Below, in pieces: positions 8,508 to 18,039 of a DNA stretch of 64,000 nt. A program made the position numbers and the translations under genes. The notes beneath the pieces are model-generated. The model was not told where the DNA came from and did not search any database. It saw nothing but the letters and a program-made list of their open reading frames with translations. Origin of the DNA: Chloroflexota bacterium (GTDB taxonomy: Bacteria > Chloroflexota > Anaerolineae > Anaerolineales > VGOW01); contig JACRBQ010000075.1 of assembly GCA_016213135.1 (NCBI GenBank), positions 1 to 64,000 on the forward strand. Reading direction: 5' to 3'. Each line of letters starts with the position of its first letter. Within the stretch, counting starts at the first letter, position 1.

Positions 8508-9806
8508 ATGAACATTTTTTTGCTGATTAGCCGTTTTGACGAGCACGGAGGCTCGGAGGAGCCGCTGACCGTTCTTGCCGTTGAACTGAAACGTCTCGGC
8601 CACCAGGTTACGGTTGTCAACCAGTATCCGCCTGCGCCTGATAACCAATATCGCCGACGCCTGGTTAGAAATGGTGTCCTGTTATGCTATTGGCCCGACT
8701 GGTTGATGGGACTGGCGAGCGAGTGGGTTAAACGTGATCGGCTAGTCCGTTTCATTGCTGCGGTCGCGGCGCCCTTGGTCTATGTTTTGTCCGCCGTCGC
8801 AAGCGCGATTTCGGGCCGTAACTTTGTGCGAACCAGGCAAGGGGCGCAGGGCCGTGTAACACGCGTAGTGCAAAAAATGATCCATCGAAACTGGGCCGAT
8901 ATGCTTCTGTTGCTTTTGCTGGACGGGCTGAGGGTGGTGAGGCGGCCTACTATTATTCATATGTTCAGGCCGGAACTGGCGCCGGTTTTGACTTGGGCAA
9001 GAGCGCGCCGACTGTCATCAATTTACTACGAATTGGGTATTCCCGGCGCAGTCGGTGATGAGGCTATCTGGAAGAAGCGTTCAGCTCATTTGAATCAGGC
9101 TACCCTGGTCATGGCCTTGACTGAAGCGACCCGTGATGCGCTGAAAGCTGTCGCCGAGATTCAACGCCCTATAGTCGTAGTTCCGCCCTTTGTAGCTGAT
9201 GCGCCGACTGTTGTAGAAATTCGTGCGATAGAACAGCATGAGTATGCCAGATTAACCTGCGTTACGCGATTTATGATTTGGAAAGGCGTCGAGTACCTCC
9301 TCCGGGCAGTGCAGTTGTTAGTGCAAGAGCACCGAAAGGTCAGACTGGTTATCGCGGGCGGGGGTGAGTTGTTTGACGTCCTCAGGGCACGGGTGGAAAG
9401 CCTGGGCCTGTCGCAGGTGGTTCAATTTGCCGGCGTTATCCCCCGCGATGAGATCCCAAAGCTGATGTCTGAAACCGACATCTTCGTGTTGCCCTCTCTG
9501 GCCGAAGCCCTAAGTATCGCGACTATGGAGGCAATGGCATTTGGCAAGCCGGTGGTGGCGACCGCCGTTGGTGGAGTCCCCGAGCTTGTTGACAACGACG
9601 TTACCGGAATTCTGGTAAAGGCCGGAGACGAAAAGGCATTGGCTATGGCGCTGATGCGCCTCGTTGATAGTCCTTCCTTACGCTCCCAAATGGGCCTTGC
9701 CGGGAGGCGAAGGTTTGAGACCAAAGGCTATACCGTCCATGCCTTCGTGAACCGAATGTTTGATGCTTATGGGCAAGCCATGCGTTTGACAGCCGAAGGG
9801 CAGTAG
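8508..9806 (+). CDS. Glycosyltransferase, GT4-type
   Basis: The 432-residue protein begins MNIFLLISRFDEHGGSEE, the usual N-terminal Rossmann strand of GT-B enzymes; an in-frame ATG further upstream would overlap the preceding gene by 68 bases and adds an atypical extension. The C-terminal half carries the retaining-enzyme E-x7-E region EALSIATMEAMAFGKPVVAT near residues 334-352 and GVEYLLRAVQLL for the nucleotide-sugar site. A hydrophobic segment (FIAAVAAPLVYVLSAVASAI, about 82-101) suggests membrane association. It should transfer a sugar from a nucleotide donor to the lipid-linked repeat on the cytoplasmic side. Linkage and sugar are unknown. Composition is intermediate between the AT-rich genes before it and the GC-rich ones after. 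Confidence 0.88.
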   Translation: MNIFLLISRFDEHGGSEEPLTVLAVELKRLGHQVTVVNQYPPAPDNQYRRRLVRNGVLLCYWPDWLMGLASEWVKRDRLVRFIAAVAAPLVYVLSAVASAISGRNFVRTRQGAQGRVTRVVQKMIHRNWADMLLLLLLDGLRVVRRPTIIHMFRPELAPVLTWARARRLSSIYYELGIPGAVGDEAIWKKRSAHLNQATLVMALTEATRDALKAVAEIQRPIVVVPPFVADAPTVVEIRAIEQHEYARLTCVTRFMIWKGVEYLLRAVQLLVQEHRKVRLVIAGGGELFDVLRARVESLGLSQVVQFAGVIPRDEIPKLMSETDIFVLPSLAEALSIATMEAMAFGKPVVATAVGGVPELVDNDVTGILVKAGDEKALAMALMRLVDSPSLRSQMGLAGRRRFETKGYTVHAFVNRMFDAYGQAMRLTAEGQ

Positions 9807-9860
9807 CATTTACCGGCTCTCCGAGCGCAGAGGACAAACAGACATGTTTGTCGGAATTGA

Positions 9861-11459
9861 ATGACTGATCTTCGCCGTCGCCCCTGGTGGGAATGGTTAG
9901 GTGTGGCCGCCCTGGCGGCACTAGCCCTGGGGTTTGGCTTGTATGCCACCCGCAACGGCAGCGACATCATGCCCGATGCCGTGGCTTACATGAACCTGGC
10001 CGACAACTTTCGCGCCGGACGGGGTTTTGTGTTGGACGTGAACACACCCGACAGCACCGACGATGCCCGGGTGGTGTTCACCGTGGCCCCAGCTTACACT
10101 GTGGCGATTGCGATTCTCGGCTGGCTCGGCCTGGGTGCAGAACAAGCGGCGCGGTGGGTGTCGGTGCTCAGCTTCGGCGCCGTGATAGTTCCCACTTATT
10201 GGCTGGGCAGGCGGGCAGGGGGCTGGCTGGCCGGCGGTCTGGCAGCTTTGTTCACCTCCGTGTTTTCAACGCTGACCTGGCTGGCCACGCAATATCGCGC
10301 CGATGCGCTCTTCATGTTCTGGTTTGTACTGGCAACTGCGGCTTGCGTGGAGGCCGCGCTGGCGCAGGAACGTCGGCGTCATATTTGGTGGCTGAGTCTG
10401 ATGGCGTTTAGCACGGCCTTTGCCATCCTTGCTCGCTATGCCGGCTTGATGTTGGTGGGCGGCGGTCTGCTCGGCCTCGTGCTATTTGATCGCCCGGCGC
10501 GGCGGTGGCGGTCAGTCGTGTGGTTTGCATCTTTAGTCGGGGTGATGGTTGGCCCATGGCTGATCACGTCGTGGCTGACTACGGGCTATCTCACCGGGCG
10601 TCCACACTTCTTTCCCGGTGTGGTAACCGGCCCGGAAAACCTTGTGGTTGCTCTCCAGACGTTCAAGCCCTTTGTACCCGAACCACGATTGGGGTTGCGC
10701 GAAGGCAACGCACTGGGAATCGCGGCGGGGTTGGCGCTATTGATGGCAGTAGTCTGGACGGGCATCGGCTTGTTGCGCCGACGTGAGTGGTTGTTCGACC
10801 GTTGGCGGGAGCGCCGGTGGATGGCGCCGGTGGCAACGGTATTGCTATTCGCCGCGATCTACTTTGCTCCGTTTGTCCACTGGGGCTATACGCTGATGAT
10901 CAGCTACTACGATTGGCCCCGCTATCTCTCACCGGCGTTTCCGTTGCTCTTTGTCGTCGCGGCGTGGCTGTTGGGGGATGCACTACGGGCCGCTTCGGCG
11001 CAAGGCAGCGATCGCTGGCGGACGTTGGCCGGAGGTGTGATCGTGGCCGGTGTCTGCTGGAGCTATCTCCTGCCCACCCTGGGCTACGCGGCCGGCGGCG
11101 CTGATTATCAAGGATATGCTTCTCCCCCGTGGCGTCGCTCCACCAGCCTGCCGCAGTTGGCGGAACTGCTCACGCCGGAAGACGTGGTCTTCAGTGAACA
11201 ACCTTACGCCATTCTCTATTGGCTCCGGCGGCCGGCTAAGGCTCTTCAGACCTTCCCGGATTTGGAGCGGGTGGTTCAGTCAACGGCTCGCACAAGTTAT
11301 CTCGTTATCTTCAAGGGCGCGTTGAGCAGCGCCGATCCACTTAACCCGGTGATTGGGATTGAGGAAGTCAAGCGCTACGGCGTTTCGCATCCCAATCTTC
11401 GATCGGTGATGTCCACCGACGAGATGGACGTTTACCGGATCGCGCTATTGGCTCCCTGA
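9861..11459 (+). CDS. Polytopic membrane glycosyltransferase, GT39/PMT-like
   Basis: The 532-residue protein has an N-terminal helix followed by an extracytoplasmic loop with acidic residues (SDIMPDAVAY), about ten further hydrophobic helices, and a soluble C-terminal domain of about 130 residues. This is the GT-C architecture of the ArnT/PMT/GT39 family, which uses polyprenyl-phosphate sugars on the outer face of the membrane. The RYAGLMLVGGG segment and aromatic-rich loop SYYDWPRYLSPAFPLLF also fit. It may add a branch or side sugar after export. Donor and acceptor cannot be predicted. Confidence 0.75.
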   Translation: MTDLRRRPWWEWLGVAALAALALGFGLYATRNGSDIMPDAVAYMNLADNFRAGRGFVLDVNTPDSTDDARVVFTVAPAYTVAIAILGWLGLGAEQAARWVSVLSFGAVIVPTYWLGRRAGGWLAGGLAALFTSVFSTLTWLATQYRADALFMFWFVLATAACVEAALAQERRRHIWWLSLMAFSTAFAILARYAGLMLVGGGLLGLVLFDRPARRWRSVVWFASLVGVMVGPWLITSWLTTGYLTGRPHFFPGVVTGPENLVVALQTFKPFVPEPRLGLREGNALGIAAGLALLMAVVWTGIGLLRRREWLFDRWRERRWMAPVATVLLFAAIYFAPFVHWGYTLMISYYDWPRYLSPAFPLLFVVAAWLLGDALRAASAQGSDRWRTLAGGVIVAGVCWSYLLPTLGYAAGGADYQGYASPPWRRSTSLPQLAELLTPEDVVFSEQPYAILYWLRRPAKALQTFPDLERVVQSTARTSYLVIFKGALSSADPLNPVIGIEEVKRYGVSHPNLRSVMSTDEMDVYRIALLAP

Positions 11460-11474
11460 TAGCAGAAACCCCAG

Positions 11475-12611
11475 ATGGCCGAAATCGCCGTTATCATTCC
11501 CGCCTATAACCACGCGCACTATCTGCGGCAGTCCATTCAGAGCGTGTTGGATCAAACGTTCACCGACTGGGAACTGGCCGTGGTGGACGACGGTTCCACC
11601 GACGACACTCCCGCGCTCATGGCCTCGCTGCGCGACCCGCGCCTCCGCTGGGTGCGCCAGCCTAACGCCGGCTTGTCGGCGGCTCGCAACACCGGCCTGC
11701 GTGAAACTCGCGCCCCGCTCGTCACCTTTTTGGATGCCGACGACTGGTTCTTGCCGAACAAACTGGAATTGCTCCACGGATATTTGCGGGATCACGGGGA
11801 TGTGGGACTGGTGGCCGGGGGGATGCGCCTGGCTGATCCCGATGGGCGCATGGTGGCCGATGTGGTAGCCGCCTCACCAGATTTGGCGTTGCCTGCCATG
11901 CTCTACAACAACCCTGTCCCCGTGGGCGGCGTGTTATTGCGCCGCCAGTGGCTCGACCGCGTGGGTGTGTTCGACGAAGGCATGAGAGCCTGCGAAGACT
12001 GGGACCTGTGGCTGCGGATGCTGCTGGCAGGTTGCCGCTTTGGTTGGGTGCCAAGGCCGGTGCTGGCTTATCGCACCCATCCGAACCAGATGAGCCGCGA
12101 GTCGGACCGCATGCGCACCGCCGCGCTCACCACACTGGACAAATTCTTCAAGCAGCCGAACGTGCCCGAGTCACTTCGGCAAATCAAGGACAAGGTTTAC
12201 TCGGTGACGTTTATCAACGCCGCTGGAAGGGCCTATCGGGCGGGCGACGCGGCGGCGGCGCGATTCGATTTGGAGGAAGCTGTGCGCTTGTGTCCGGCAT
12301 GGGCCGCCGAGGAGCGAGAGCCATTGGTGGGCATGTTGCTTTCGTGGGCCGACACCCTCGACACCGAGGGGATGGTTGCCTATCTTACGTATGTCTACGA
12401 TAATCTGCCGGCTTGCCTCGCTGCGCTTCGCAGCCGCAGGCATTTGGAGATCGGCAAAATCCATCTTTCCCGCGCATTCCTCGCGCAGGCCAACGGCCAA
12501 CGCCAGCAAGCACGGACGCACGCCATGCGCGGGGTTTTGCAGGACCCGCGGTGGCTCGCCAACCGTGGCGTTCTCTCCATCCTCCTAACCCCAACTCACC
12601 GGACTCCCTGA
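11475..12611 (+). CDS. Glycosyltransferase, GT2 (GT-A fold)
   Basis: The 378-residue protein opens with AEIAVIIPAYNHAHYL and the nucleotide-binding VVDDGSTDDTP (about residues 36-46), then the metal-binding FLDADDW near 92. Helix NAGLSAARNTGL and the downstream EDWDLWLRM acceptor-side motif are standard for inverting GT2 enzymes. After the catalytic domain (about 240 residues) comes a helical region (ARAYRAGDAAAARFDLEEAV) that resembles TPR-type repeats. A similar C-terminal extension occurs in the GT2 gene at 19965, so the two may be distant paralogues. Cytoplasmic, peripheral. Confidence 0.88.
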   Translation: MAEIAVIIPAYNHAHYLRQSIQSVLDQTFTDWELAVVDDGSTDDTPALMASLRDPRLRWVRQPNAGLSAARNTGLRETRAPLVTFLDADDWFLPNKLELLHGYLRDHGDVGLVAGGMRLADPDGRMVADVVAASPDLALPAMLYNNPVPVGGVLLRRQWLDRVGVFDEGMRACEDWDLWLRMLLAGCRFGWVPRPVLAYRTHPNQMSRESDRMRTAALTTLDKFFKQPNVPESLRQIKDKVYSVTFINAAGRAYRAGDAAAARFDLEEAVRLCPAWAAEEREPLVGMLLSWADTLDTEGMVAYLTYVYDNLPACLAALRSRRHLEIGKIHLSRAFLAQANGQRQQARTHAMRGVLQDPRWLANRGVLSILLTPTHRTP

Positions 12612-12648
12612 CCATCGTTGGGGTAGAACTTCACCCAATATTCTTTCT

Positions 12649-14667
12649 ATGTGCGGCATTTGCGGCATACTCGACCGGCGCGGCAGCCTGTCTCACGTTT
12701 TTGAAATGAACCAAACCCAGCGCCATCGCGGGCCGGATGACGAGGGGTACGCGTTTATCAACACGGCGGATGGCGCGGTGGTGTCGCTGGCCGGGCCGGA
12801 TTCGCCTCGCGAGCTGGCGCTGCCAGCCCACCGCGATGTCGCGCCCGACGGCGCCGATCTGGCGCTGGGCAACCGGCGGCTGGCCATTGTGGACGTGTCG
12901 CCCGGCGGCCACATGCCCATGTCGGCGCAGAGCGGGCAGGTGTGGATCACCTACAATGGCGAGATTTACAACTACGTCGAACTCCGTGAGACGTTGAAAA
13001 CGCTCGGCCATGAATTTTCCACCGACAGCGACACCGAAGTAATTCTGGCCGCATATGCCCAGTGGGGTGTAGATTGTTTGCCGCATTTCAACGGCATGTT
13101 TGCTTTTGCCTTGTGGGATGGGCCTCGCCACCGGCTGTTTTGCGCCCGCGACCGGTTCGGCGTCAAGCCGTTCTATTACCGGTGGAACAGCGGCCGGTTC
13201 GTGTTTGCCTCCGAAATCAAATCGCTGCTCAAGCATCCGTCGGTGCCCTGTCTGCCCAACGACCAGTCAGTATTTTATTTTCTGAGCGCCGGCATTACGG
13301 ACCACGACGACCAGACTTTCTTCAGCGGCGTCAACTCCCTGTTGGCAGGCCACACCCTCACGTTGGATGTGGCCTCAATGCAATTGGAAACCCGCAAGTG
13401 GTGGGATTTTGAAATCAACCCCGAACTGCGGGGCCGGTCGGAGGCTGCCTCGCTAGCCAACGCCGAGCACTTCGCCGAGCTGCTGGGGGATGCAATCCGG
13501 CTGAGGCTCCGGAGCGATGTGCCCATTGGATCGTGTCTGAGCGGCGGTTTGGATTCGTCCACCATCGTCTGCCTTGCCAACCGCCATATGTTCGACGAGT
13601 CGGTCGTCTCGCGCAGGCTTATCGGCGACCGGCAAAAGACTTTCACCGCCGCCTATGCCGAGCCGGAATTTGACGAGCGCACATGGAGCCAACTGGTGAT
13701 CCGGAAAACCGGCGCGGAAGAGAATCTGGTGTTTCCCACCGCGCAGGGCTTGTGGTCGGAAATTGAAACCATGGCCTGGCACATGGATGAGCCGGTTGGC
13801 TCCACCAGCATCTTTGCCCAATGGAACGTGATGCGGCTGGCGCGCCGGCGCGGCGTGACGGTGCTGCTCGACGGGCAGGGGGGCGATGAACTGCTGGGGG
13901 GCTACTTCAGCTATTTTCCGCACTATCTCAGCCAGGTGCGGCAGCAGGCCGGTGCGCCGGCCATGATGCGGGCCGCGTGGCAACTGTCACGCGTGGGCGG
14001 CTCGCCTGTGGTGCAGTTACTGCTGCAAAACGGCACGTATCGCCTGCCGTGGAGATTGCAGCGGACACTCCGGCGGCGGACTTTCGAGACCGGGTCGGGT
14101 GTGCAGGGCTGGCAATTTTCCGAGGAGTTTTTGCGCCGGTTTGCCGACCGGGCCTGGAAACCGCCGTCGGCTGTGGATGCCGACGGCCTGGCCGGTATAC
14201 TGTACCAGGATGTGACGACGACCAGCCTGCCGAAGCTGCTGCGCTACGAAGACCGAAACTCGATGGCGTTTTCGGTGGAGAGCCGTTTGCCATTTTTGGA
14301 TTACCGGTTGGTGCAATGGGTGTTTTCGCTGCCGCTCGATGAGCGCATCCGCAACGGATGGAGCAAGTGGATCATGCGCGCGTCGTTGGGCGGCGTGCTG
14401 CCCGAAGAGATCCGCTGGCGGCGCACCAAGTTGGGATTTGCCACGCCGGAGCAGCGGTGGTTCCGCGAGGGCGCCGGCCACATCCGCGGCTGGCTCGCGG
14501 GCGGCGATACCGAACTGGTGGCCCCGTATATCAAATCCGGGGTTTTGCGCCAACTGCGCGAGTTGTCCGACGATGCGCTCGTGGCCGCGCCGGGAGTCTG
14601 GCGGCTGGTGAATCTGATGGTGTGGCTCAAACTGTTTATCGGCTCTGGCTCCCCGGAGAGTCGGTGA
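12649..14667 (+). CDS. Asparagine synthase-like glutamine amidotransferase (AsnB family), copy 1
   Basis: The 672-residue protein starts MCGICGI, so Cys2 is available as glutaminase nucleophile. The class II amidotransferase domain (1 to about 210) shows RHRGPDDEG, YNGEIYNYVELR and FNGMFAFALWD. The synthetase domain carries the PP-loop SGGLDSS at about 298-304 and GQGGDELLGGY. In polysaccharide loci this family is thought to convert carboxyl groups of uronic acids or acyl substituents to amides rather than to make asparagine. A second member lies at 18040, and three GT4 genes sit between them. Confidence 0.9.
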   Translation: MCGICGILDRRGSLSHVFEMNQTQRHRGPDDEGYAFINTADGAVVSLAGPDSPRELALPAHRDVAPDGADLALGNRRLAIVDVSPGGHMPMSAQSGQVWITYNGEIYNYVELRETLKTLGHEFSTDSDTEVILAAYAQWGVDCLPHFNGMFAFALWDGPRHRLFCARDRFGVKPFYYRWNSGRFVFASEIKSLLKHPSVPCLPNDQSVFYFLSAGITDHDDQTFFSGVNSLLAGHTLTLDVASMQLETRKWWDFEINPELRGRSEAASLANAEHFAELLGDAIRLRLRSDVPIGSCLSGGLDSSTIVCLANRHMFDESVVSRRLIGDRQKTFTAAYAEPEFDERTWSQLVIRKTGAEENLVFPTAQGLWSEIETMAWHMDEPVGSTSIFAQWNVMRLARRRGVTVLLDGQGGDELLGGYFSYFPHYLSQVRQQAGAPAMMRAAWQLSRVGGSPVVQLLLQNGTYRLPWRLQRTLRRRTFETGSGVQGWQFSEEFLRRFADRAWKPPSAVDADGLAGILYQDVTTTSLPKLLRYEDRNSMAFSVESRLPFLDYRLVQWVFSLPLDERIRNGWSKWIMRASLGGVLPEEIRWRRTKLGFATPEQRWFREGAGHIRGWLAGGDTELVAPYIKSGVLRQLRELSDDALVAAPGVWRLVNLMVWLKLFIGSGSPESR

Positions 14668-14683
14668 GGAGTCCGCGAATCTC

Positions 14684-15688
14684 ATGAAAATTGGCGTGTT
14701 TGTTGGCGAAGAGGGTAACTGGACGTTTCTGCGCGAGATCTATGATGATCTGGTGGCGCGTTACCCCGTGGAGGTTTTCAAGAAGCGCGAATACGACGTG
14801 CCCCTGTTTTACGGGCGGCTGAACCGCTGGGCGCATACGGACGGCATCGGCTCGGTGCTGCGGCGGAACGACGTGAGCTACTTTGAGTGGGCCAGCGAGT
14901 TGCTGGTGCCGGCCAGCCAGTTGCCAAAGCGGCACAAGATTGTGACGCGGCTGCACTCGTACGAGATCTATGCCTGGGCGCCGAAGGTGAATTGGGATCA
15001 CGTGGACGGGGTGATATTGGTGAGCCAGGCGATGAAGCGCAAGTTTGTGGCGTTGTACCCGGCGCAGGCGCACAAGGTGACGGTAGTCTACTACGGCAAA
15101 CCGTTGGACACGTTCGGGTACACACAGCGGGAGTTCGACTTCAGCCTCGGCATGTTGTGCGGCATCCACCCGATCAAGCGAATCTACGAGGTGATATTGG
15201 CCGCGCATGCGTTGCGCGGCCGCGGCTACCAGCCACATTTGCACATCGGCGGCGGCCGCATCCATGGGCCGCCCAGCGACGAATACTTTTTCGCGGTGCA
15301 CCGGTTGGTGGAGATGTTGAAGCTGGAGGATGCCGTGACGTTTCACGGCCACGTGACGAACCCGGCGCAGTGGCTTAAAGGGATTGACGTGTTCATCTCC
15401 AACAGTTACTGGGAGGGGCAACAGAACGCGCTGCTGGAGGCGATGGCAACCGGCTGCTACTGCCTGTCGCACAACTGGGATGGGGCCGACGAGGTGGTGC
15501 CCGAAGAGAATCTGTACATTGCCAACGGCGAGCTTTGCGACAAGATCGTGCGATACGCGGAGATGCCGGCCGTGGAGAGGGAACGGCAGCGGGCGAAAAC
15601 GCGGGCCATAGCGGAGGAGAAGTTCGACATTCGCAACACCTGCGCCGGCATCCGCACAATGCTGGAGGCGGTGGCGCAGGGCGGATGA
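14684..15688 (+). CDS. Glycosyltransferase, GT4-type, tandem copy A
   Basis: The 334-residue product begins MKIGVFVGEEGNWTFLREIY and ends with a helical AVERERQRAKTRAIAEEKFD segment. The C-terminal Rossmann domain has the expected CGIHPIKRIYEVILA donor-side helix and WEGQQNALLEAMATGCY, a GT-B E-x7-E-like motif near residues 243-255. It lacks the longer N-terminal domain seen in most GT4 enzymes, so it is a compact form. The next gene is a close copy: long identical stretches at both DNA and protein level show a recent tandem duplication. Role: addition of one sugar residue to the repeat unit, identity unknown. Confidence 0.85.
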   Translation: MKIGVFVGEEGNWTFLREIYDDLVARYPVEVFKKREYDVPLFYGRLNRWAHTDGIGSVLRRNDVSYFEWASELLVPASQLPKRHKIVTRLHSYEIYAWAPKVNWDHVDGVILVSQAMKRKFVALYPAQAHKVTVVYYGKPLDTFGYTQREFDFSLGMLCGIHPIKRIYEVILAAHALRGRGYQPHLHIGGGRIHGPPSDEYFFAVHRLVEMLKLEDAVTFHGHVTNPAQWLKGIDVFISNSYWEGQQNALLEAMATGCYCLSHNWDGADEVVPEENLYIANGELCDKIVRYAEMPAVERERQRAKTRAIAEEKFDIRNTCAGIRTMLEAVAQGG

Positions 15689-15715
15689 ACGACATGCTTG
15701 GGGCGCGGAAGTGAC

Positions 15716-16765
15716 ATGCTGAAAATTGGCGTGTTTGTCGGCGAAGAGGGTAACTGGACGTTCTTGCGCGAGATCTACGATGATCTGGTGGCGCGCTACC
15801 CTGTGGAGGTTTATCAGAAGCGCGAATATGACGTGCCGCTGTTGTATGGAAGGCTCAACCGCTGGGCGTACCGGGAGGGGATTCGCTCGGTGCTGCGGCG
15901 GAACGACGTGAGCTACTTTGAGTGGGCCAGCGAGCTGCTGGCGCCTGCCAGCCAGTTGCCCAGGCGGCACAAGATTGTGACGCGGCTGCACTCGTACGAG
16001 ATTTATGCCTGGGCGCCAAAGGTGAACTGGGATCACGTGGACGGGGTGATACTGGTGAGCCAGGCGATGAAGCGCAAGTTTGAAGCGCTGTACCCGGCGC
16101 AGGCGCACAAGGCGACGGTGGTCTACTACGGCAAGCCGCTGGACACGTTCCGGTACACACGGCGGGCGTTCGACTTCAGCCTGGGGATGTTGTGCGGCAT
16201 CCACCCGATCAAACGAATCTACGAGGTGATACTGGCGGTGCACGAACTGCGCGCGCAGGGGTATCGGCCGCATTTGCACATTGGCGGGGCGCGCATTTAC
16301 GTTGCCCCCGGCAGCAGATACTGGTTCGCCGTGCACCGGCTGGTGGAGATGCTGAAGCTGGAGGATGCCGTGACGTTTCACGGCCACGTGACGAACCCGG
16401 CCCAGTGGCTGCGGGGGATCGATGTGTTCATCTCCAACAGTTACTGGGAGGGGCAACAGCACGCGCTGCTGGAGGCGATGGCTACCGGCTGCTACTGCCT
16501 GTCGCACAATTGGGATGGGGCCGACGAAATGGTGCCGGAAGAGAATCTATTCATGGCGGAAAGTGAGCTGTGCCAGAAGATCGTGTGCTACGCGGAGCTG
16601 CCGGCAGAGGAGAAGGAACGGCAGCGGGCGAAGATGCGGGCCATAGCGGAGGAGAAGTTCGACATCCGCGACACCTGCGCCGGCATCCGTGCAGTGCTGG
16701 AGGGAGTGGCGCAGGGCAGTCGGGGCGCACGGCCGTCCGCCGGTATGGGAGCGGCGTTGCCGTGA
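15716..16765 (+). CDS. Glycosyltransferase, GT4-type, tandem copy B
   Basis: The ATG at 15716 is chosen because it aligns with the start of copy A (MLKIGVFVGEEGNWTF); an upstream in-frame GTG-type start would add only six residues. The 349-residue product differs from copy A mainly in charge changes near residue 48 (AYREGIRSV in place of AHTDGIGSV), around IYVAPGSRYWFAV, and in a short C-terminal extension. Both keep WEGQQ-ALLEAMATGCY intact, so both may be active. Copy B ends in a TGA that overlaps the GTG start of the next gene. Confidence 0.85.
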   Translation: MLKIGVFVGEEGNWTFLREIYDDLVARYPVEVYQKREYDVPLLYGRLNRWAYREGIRSVLRRNDVSYFEWASELLAPASQLPRRHKIVTRLHSYEIYAWAPKVNWDHVDGVILVSQAMKRKFEALYPAQAHKATVVYYGKPLDTFRYTRRAFDFSLGMLCGIHPIKRIYEVILAVHELRAQGYRPHLHIGGARIYVAPGSRYWFAVHRLVEMLKLEDAVTFHGHVTNPAQWLRGIDVFISNSYWEGQQHALLEAMATGCYCLSHNWDGADEMVPEENLFMAESELCQKIVCYAELPAEEKERQRAKMRAIAEEKFDIRDTCAGIRAVLEGVAQGSRGARPSAGMGAALP

Positions 16766-18036
16766 GAATCGGGTATCTGATGCAGGCCGACTCGGTGGAT
16801 ATGTCCGAAGTATCCGGCCCGCAAGTGCACGTGCAGTCGGTGGTGCGCGGGCTGGAGCGGCGCGGCCACAAAGTGCGGCTGCTTTCCATTCAGCAAGGAC
16901 AAATTCAGTGGTGCGACGATCTGCTGTGCTGGCACGCGGCCCGATTCGGCTTCAGCCGGTCGCTGTTGTTCCGCGCGGTCGAAAGTGTGCTGCGCGGTCT
17001 GCAGAGCCGCCTGCGCTTGCCGTTCTTCCGTTTCTTCGACAGCCTCCGCTTCGCCGATGCCTGCACGCTGGCGCTGGCCGATGCCGATGTTTTGTACGAG
17101 CGGTACGGGCTGATGAACTACGGCGGTCTGCTGGCCGCCCGGCGGCTCGGCGTGCCGCTCGTATTGGAGGTGAACGGCGACATGGTGGATGAGTACGGGC
17201 AAAAAGGGATTCACCTGCCGCGCCTCCAATGGGTGTTCATTCACGTGATTTCCCGGCTGATGTTTGCTTCGGCCTCGCACATTGTGTCGGTGGGCGAGAA
17301 GCTCACCGAGAAACTCGTGTCGCGCTGGCACGCCCGGCCCGATAAAATCAGCCTCATTGTGAACGGGACGGATTACGATCTTTTTGCCGCGCCCCGTGAC
17401 GCCGACGCGGTGCGGACGCGCTTTGGTTTGCGGGCTATGCCCACTGTGGTTTATGTGGGCGGTTTCTTTCAATGGCACGGGCTGGATATGCTGTTGCAAG
17501 CCGTTCACGATCTTCAGGCTCATGGCGTGGATGCGCAACTGGTTCTCATCGGCGACGGGCCGGAGCGCGAGCGCATGGGGGGACGGGCGGCGGCGTTGGG
17601 GCTGGGGGAGCGCGTCGTTTTCACCGGCCTCATCACACAGGCCGCCGTGGCCGACATCCTGGCTGTGGCTGACATTGCCGCTGCGCCTTACCAGAACTGG
17701 ACGGAAACGACCGGCATGAAAATCTTCGACTACATGGCGTCGGGCAAGGCCATCGTGGCTACCTCGTTTGACGGGCAGCATACCCTGCTGGAGCATTTGC
17801 GGTCGGGCTTTCTGATTCAGCCGGGCAGCCAGAGGCAATTGACCGATGCCATTGAAACCCTGCTGCGCGGCGACGACCTTCGGGCGCAGTTGGGGCGCAA
17901 CGCCCAGGCGAAGATACTGCACAACTTCACGTGGGATCACACCGCCGCCAAAATCGAAGCCGTGTGCAACGGCGCGATCGGGCTGCGGCGCGCGCCGGGC
18001 GCGGAACCCGCCCAACCGGCAGGGGAGCGCAGCTAA
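16762..18036 (+). CDS. Glycosyltransferase, GT4-type
   Basis: GTG at 16762 overlaps the stop of the previous gene and gives the expected start VRIGYLMQADSVDMSEVSGP; the open frame further upstream lies inside copy B and is not credible. The 424-residue protein has a GT-B N-domain (QVHVQSVVRGLERRGHKVRLL), a linker LIVNGTDYDLFAAP that introduces the donor domain, VVYVGGFFQWHGLDMLLQA and the catalytic region EPYQN-like APYQNWTETTGMKIFDYMASGKAIVAT. It is a cytoplasmic transferase of the repeat-unit assembly line, donor unknown. Confidence 0.87.
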   Translation: MRIGYLMQADSVDMSEVSGPQVHVQSVVRGLERRGHKVRLLSIQQGQIQWCDDLLCWHAARFGFSRSLLFRAVESVLRGLQSRLRLPFFRFFDSLRFADACTLALADADVLYERYGLMNYGGLLAARRLGVPLVLEVNGDMVDEYGQKGIHLPRLQWVFIHVISRLMFASASHIVSVGEKLTEKLVSRWHARPDKISLIVNGTDYDLFAAPRDADAVRTRFGLRAMPTVVYVGGFFQWHGLDMLLQAVHDLQAHGVDAQLVLIGDGPERERMGGRAAALGLGERVVFTGLITQAAVADILAVADIAAAPYQNWTETTGMKIFDYMASGKAIVATSFDGQHTLLEHLRSGFLIQPGSQRQLTDAIETLLRGDDLRAQLGRNAQAKILHNFTWDHTAAKIEAVCNGAIGLRRAPGAEPAQPAGERS

Positions 18037-18039
18037 GCC

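Larger units (their letters stand above)
14684..16765 (+). repeat. Tandem gene duplication of a glycosyltransferase
   Basis: Two adjacent units of about 1 kb (14684-15688 and 15716-16765) are near-identical over most of their length, including long exactly matching blocks such as the region encoding RRNDVSYFEWASEL. Both units end in the same helical tail-coding segment. The spacer between them is only 27 bases. Confidence 0.9.

Noticed and set aside
14636-16507. A 623-codon open frame on the minus strand opposite the tandem glycosyltransferases
   Set aside because: It is an antisense shadow of two near-identical GC-rich genes, has an internal repeat only because those genes are duplicated, and shows no family motif.
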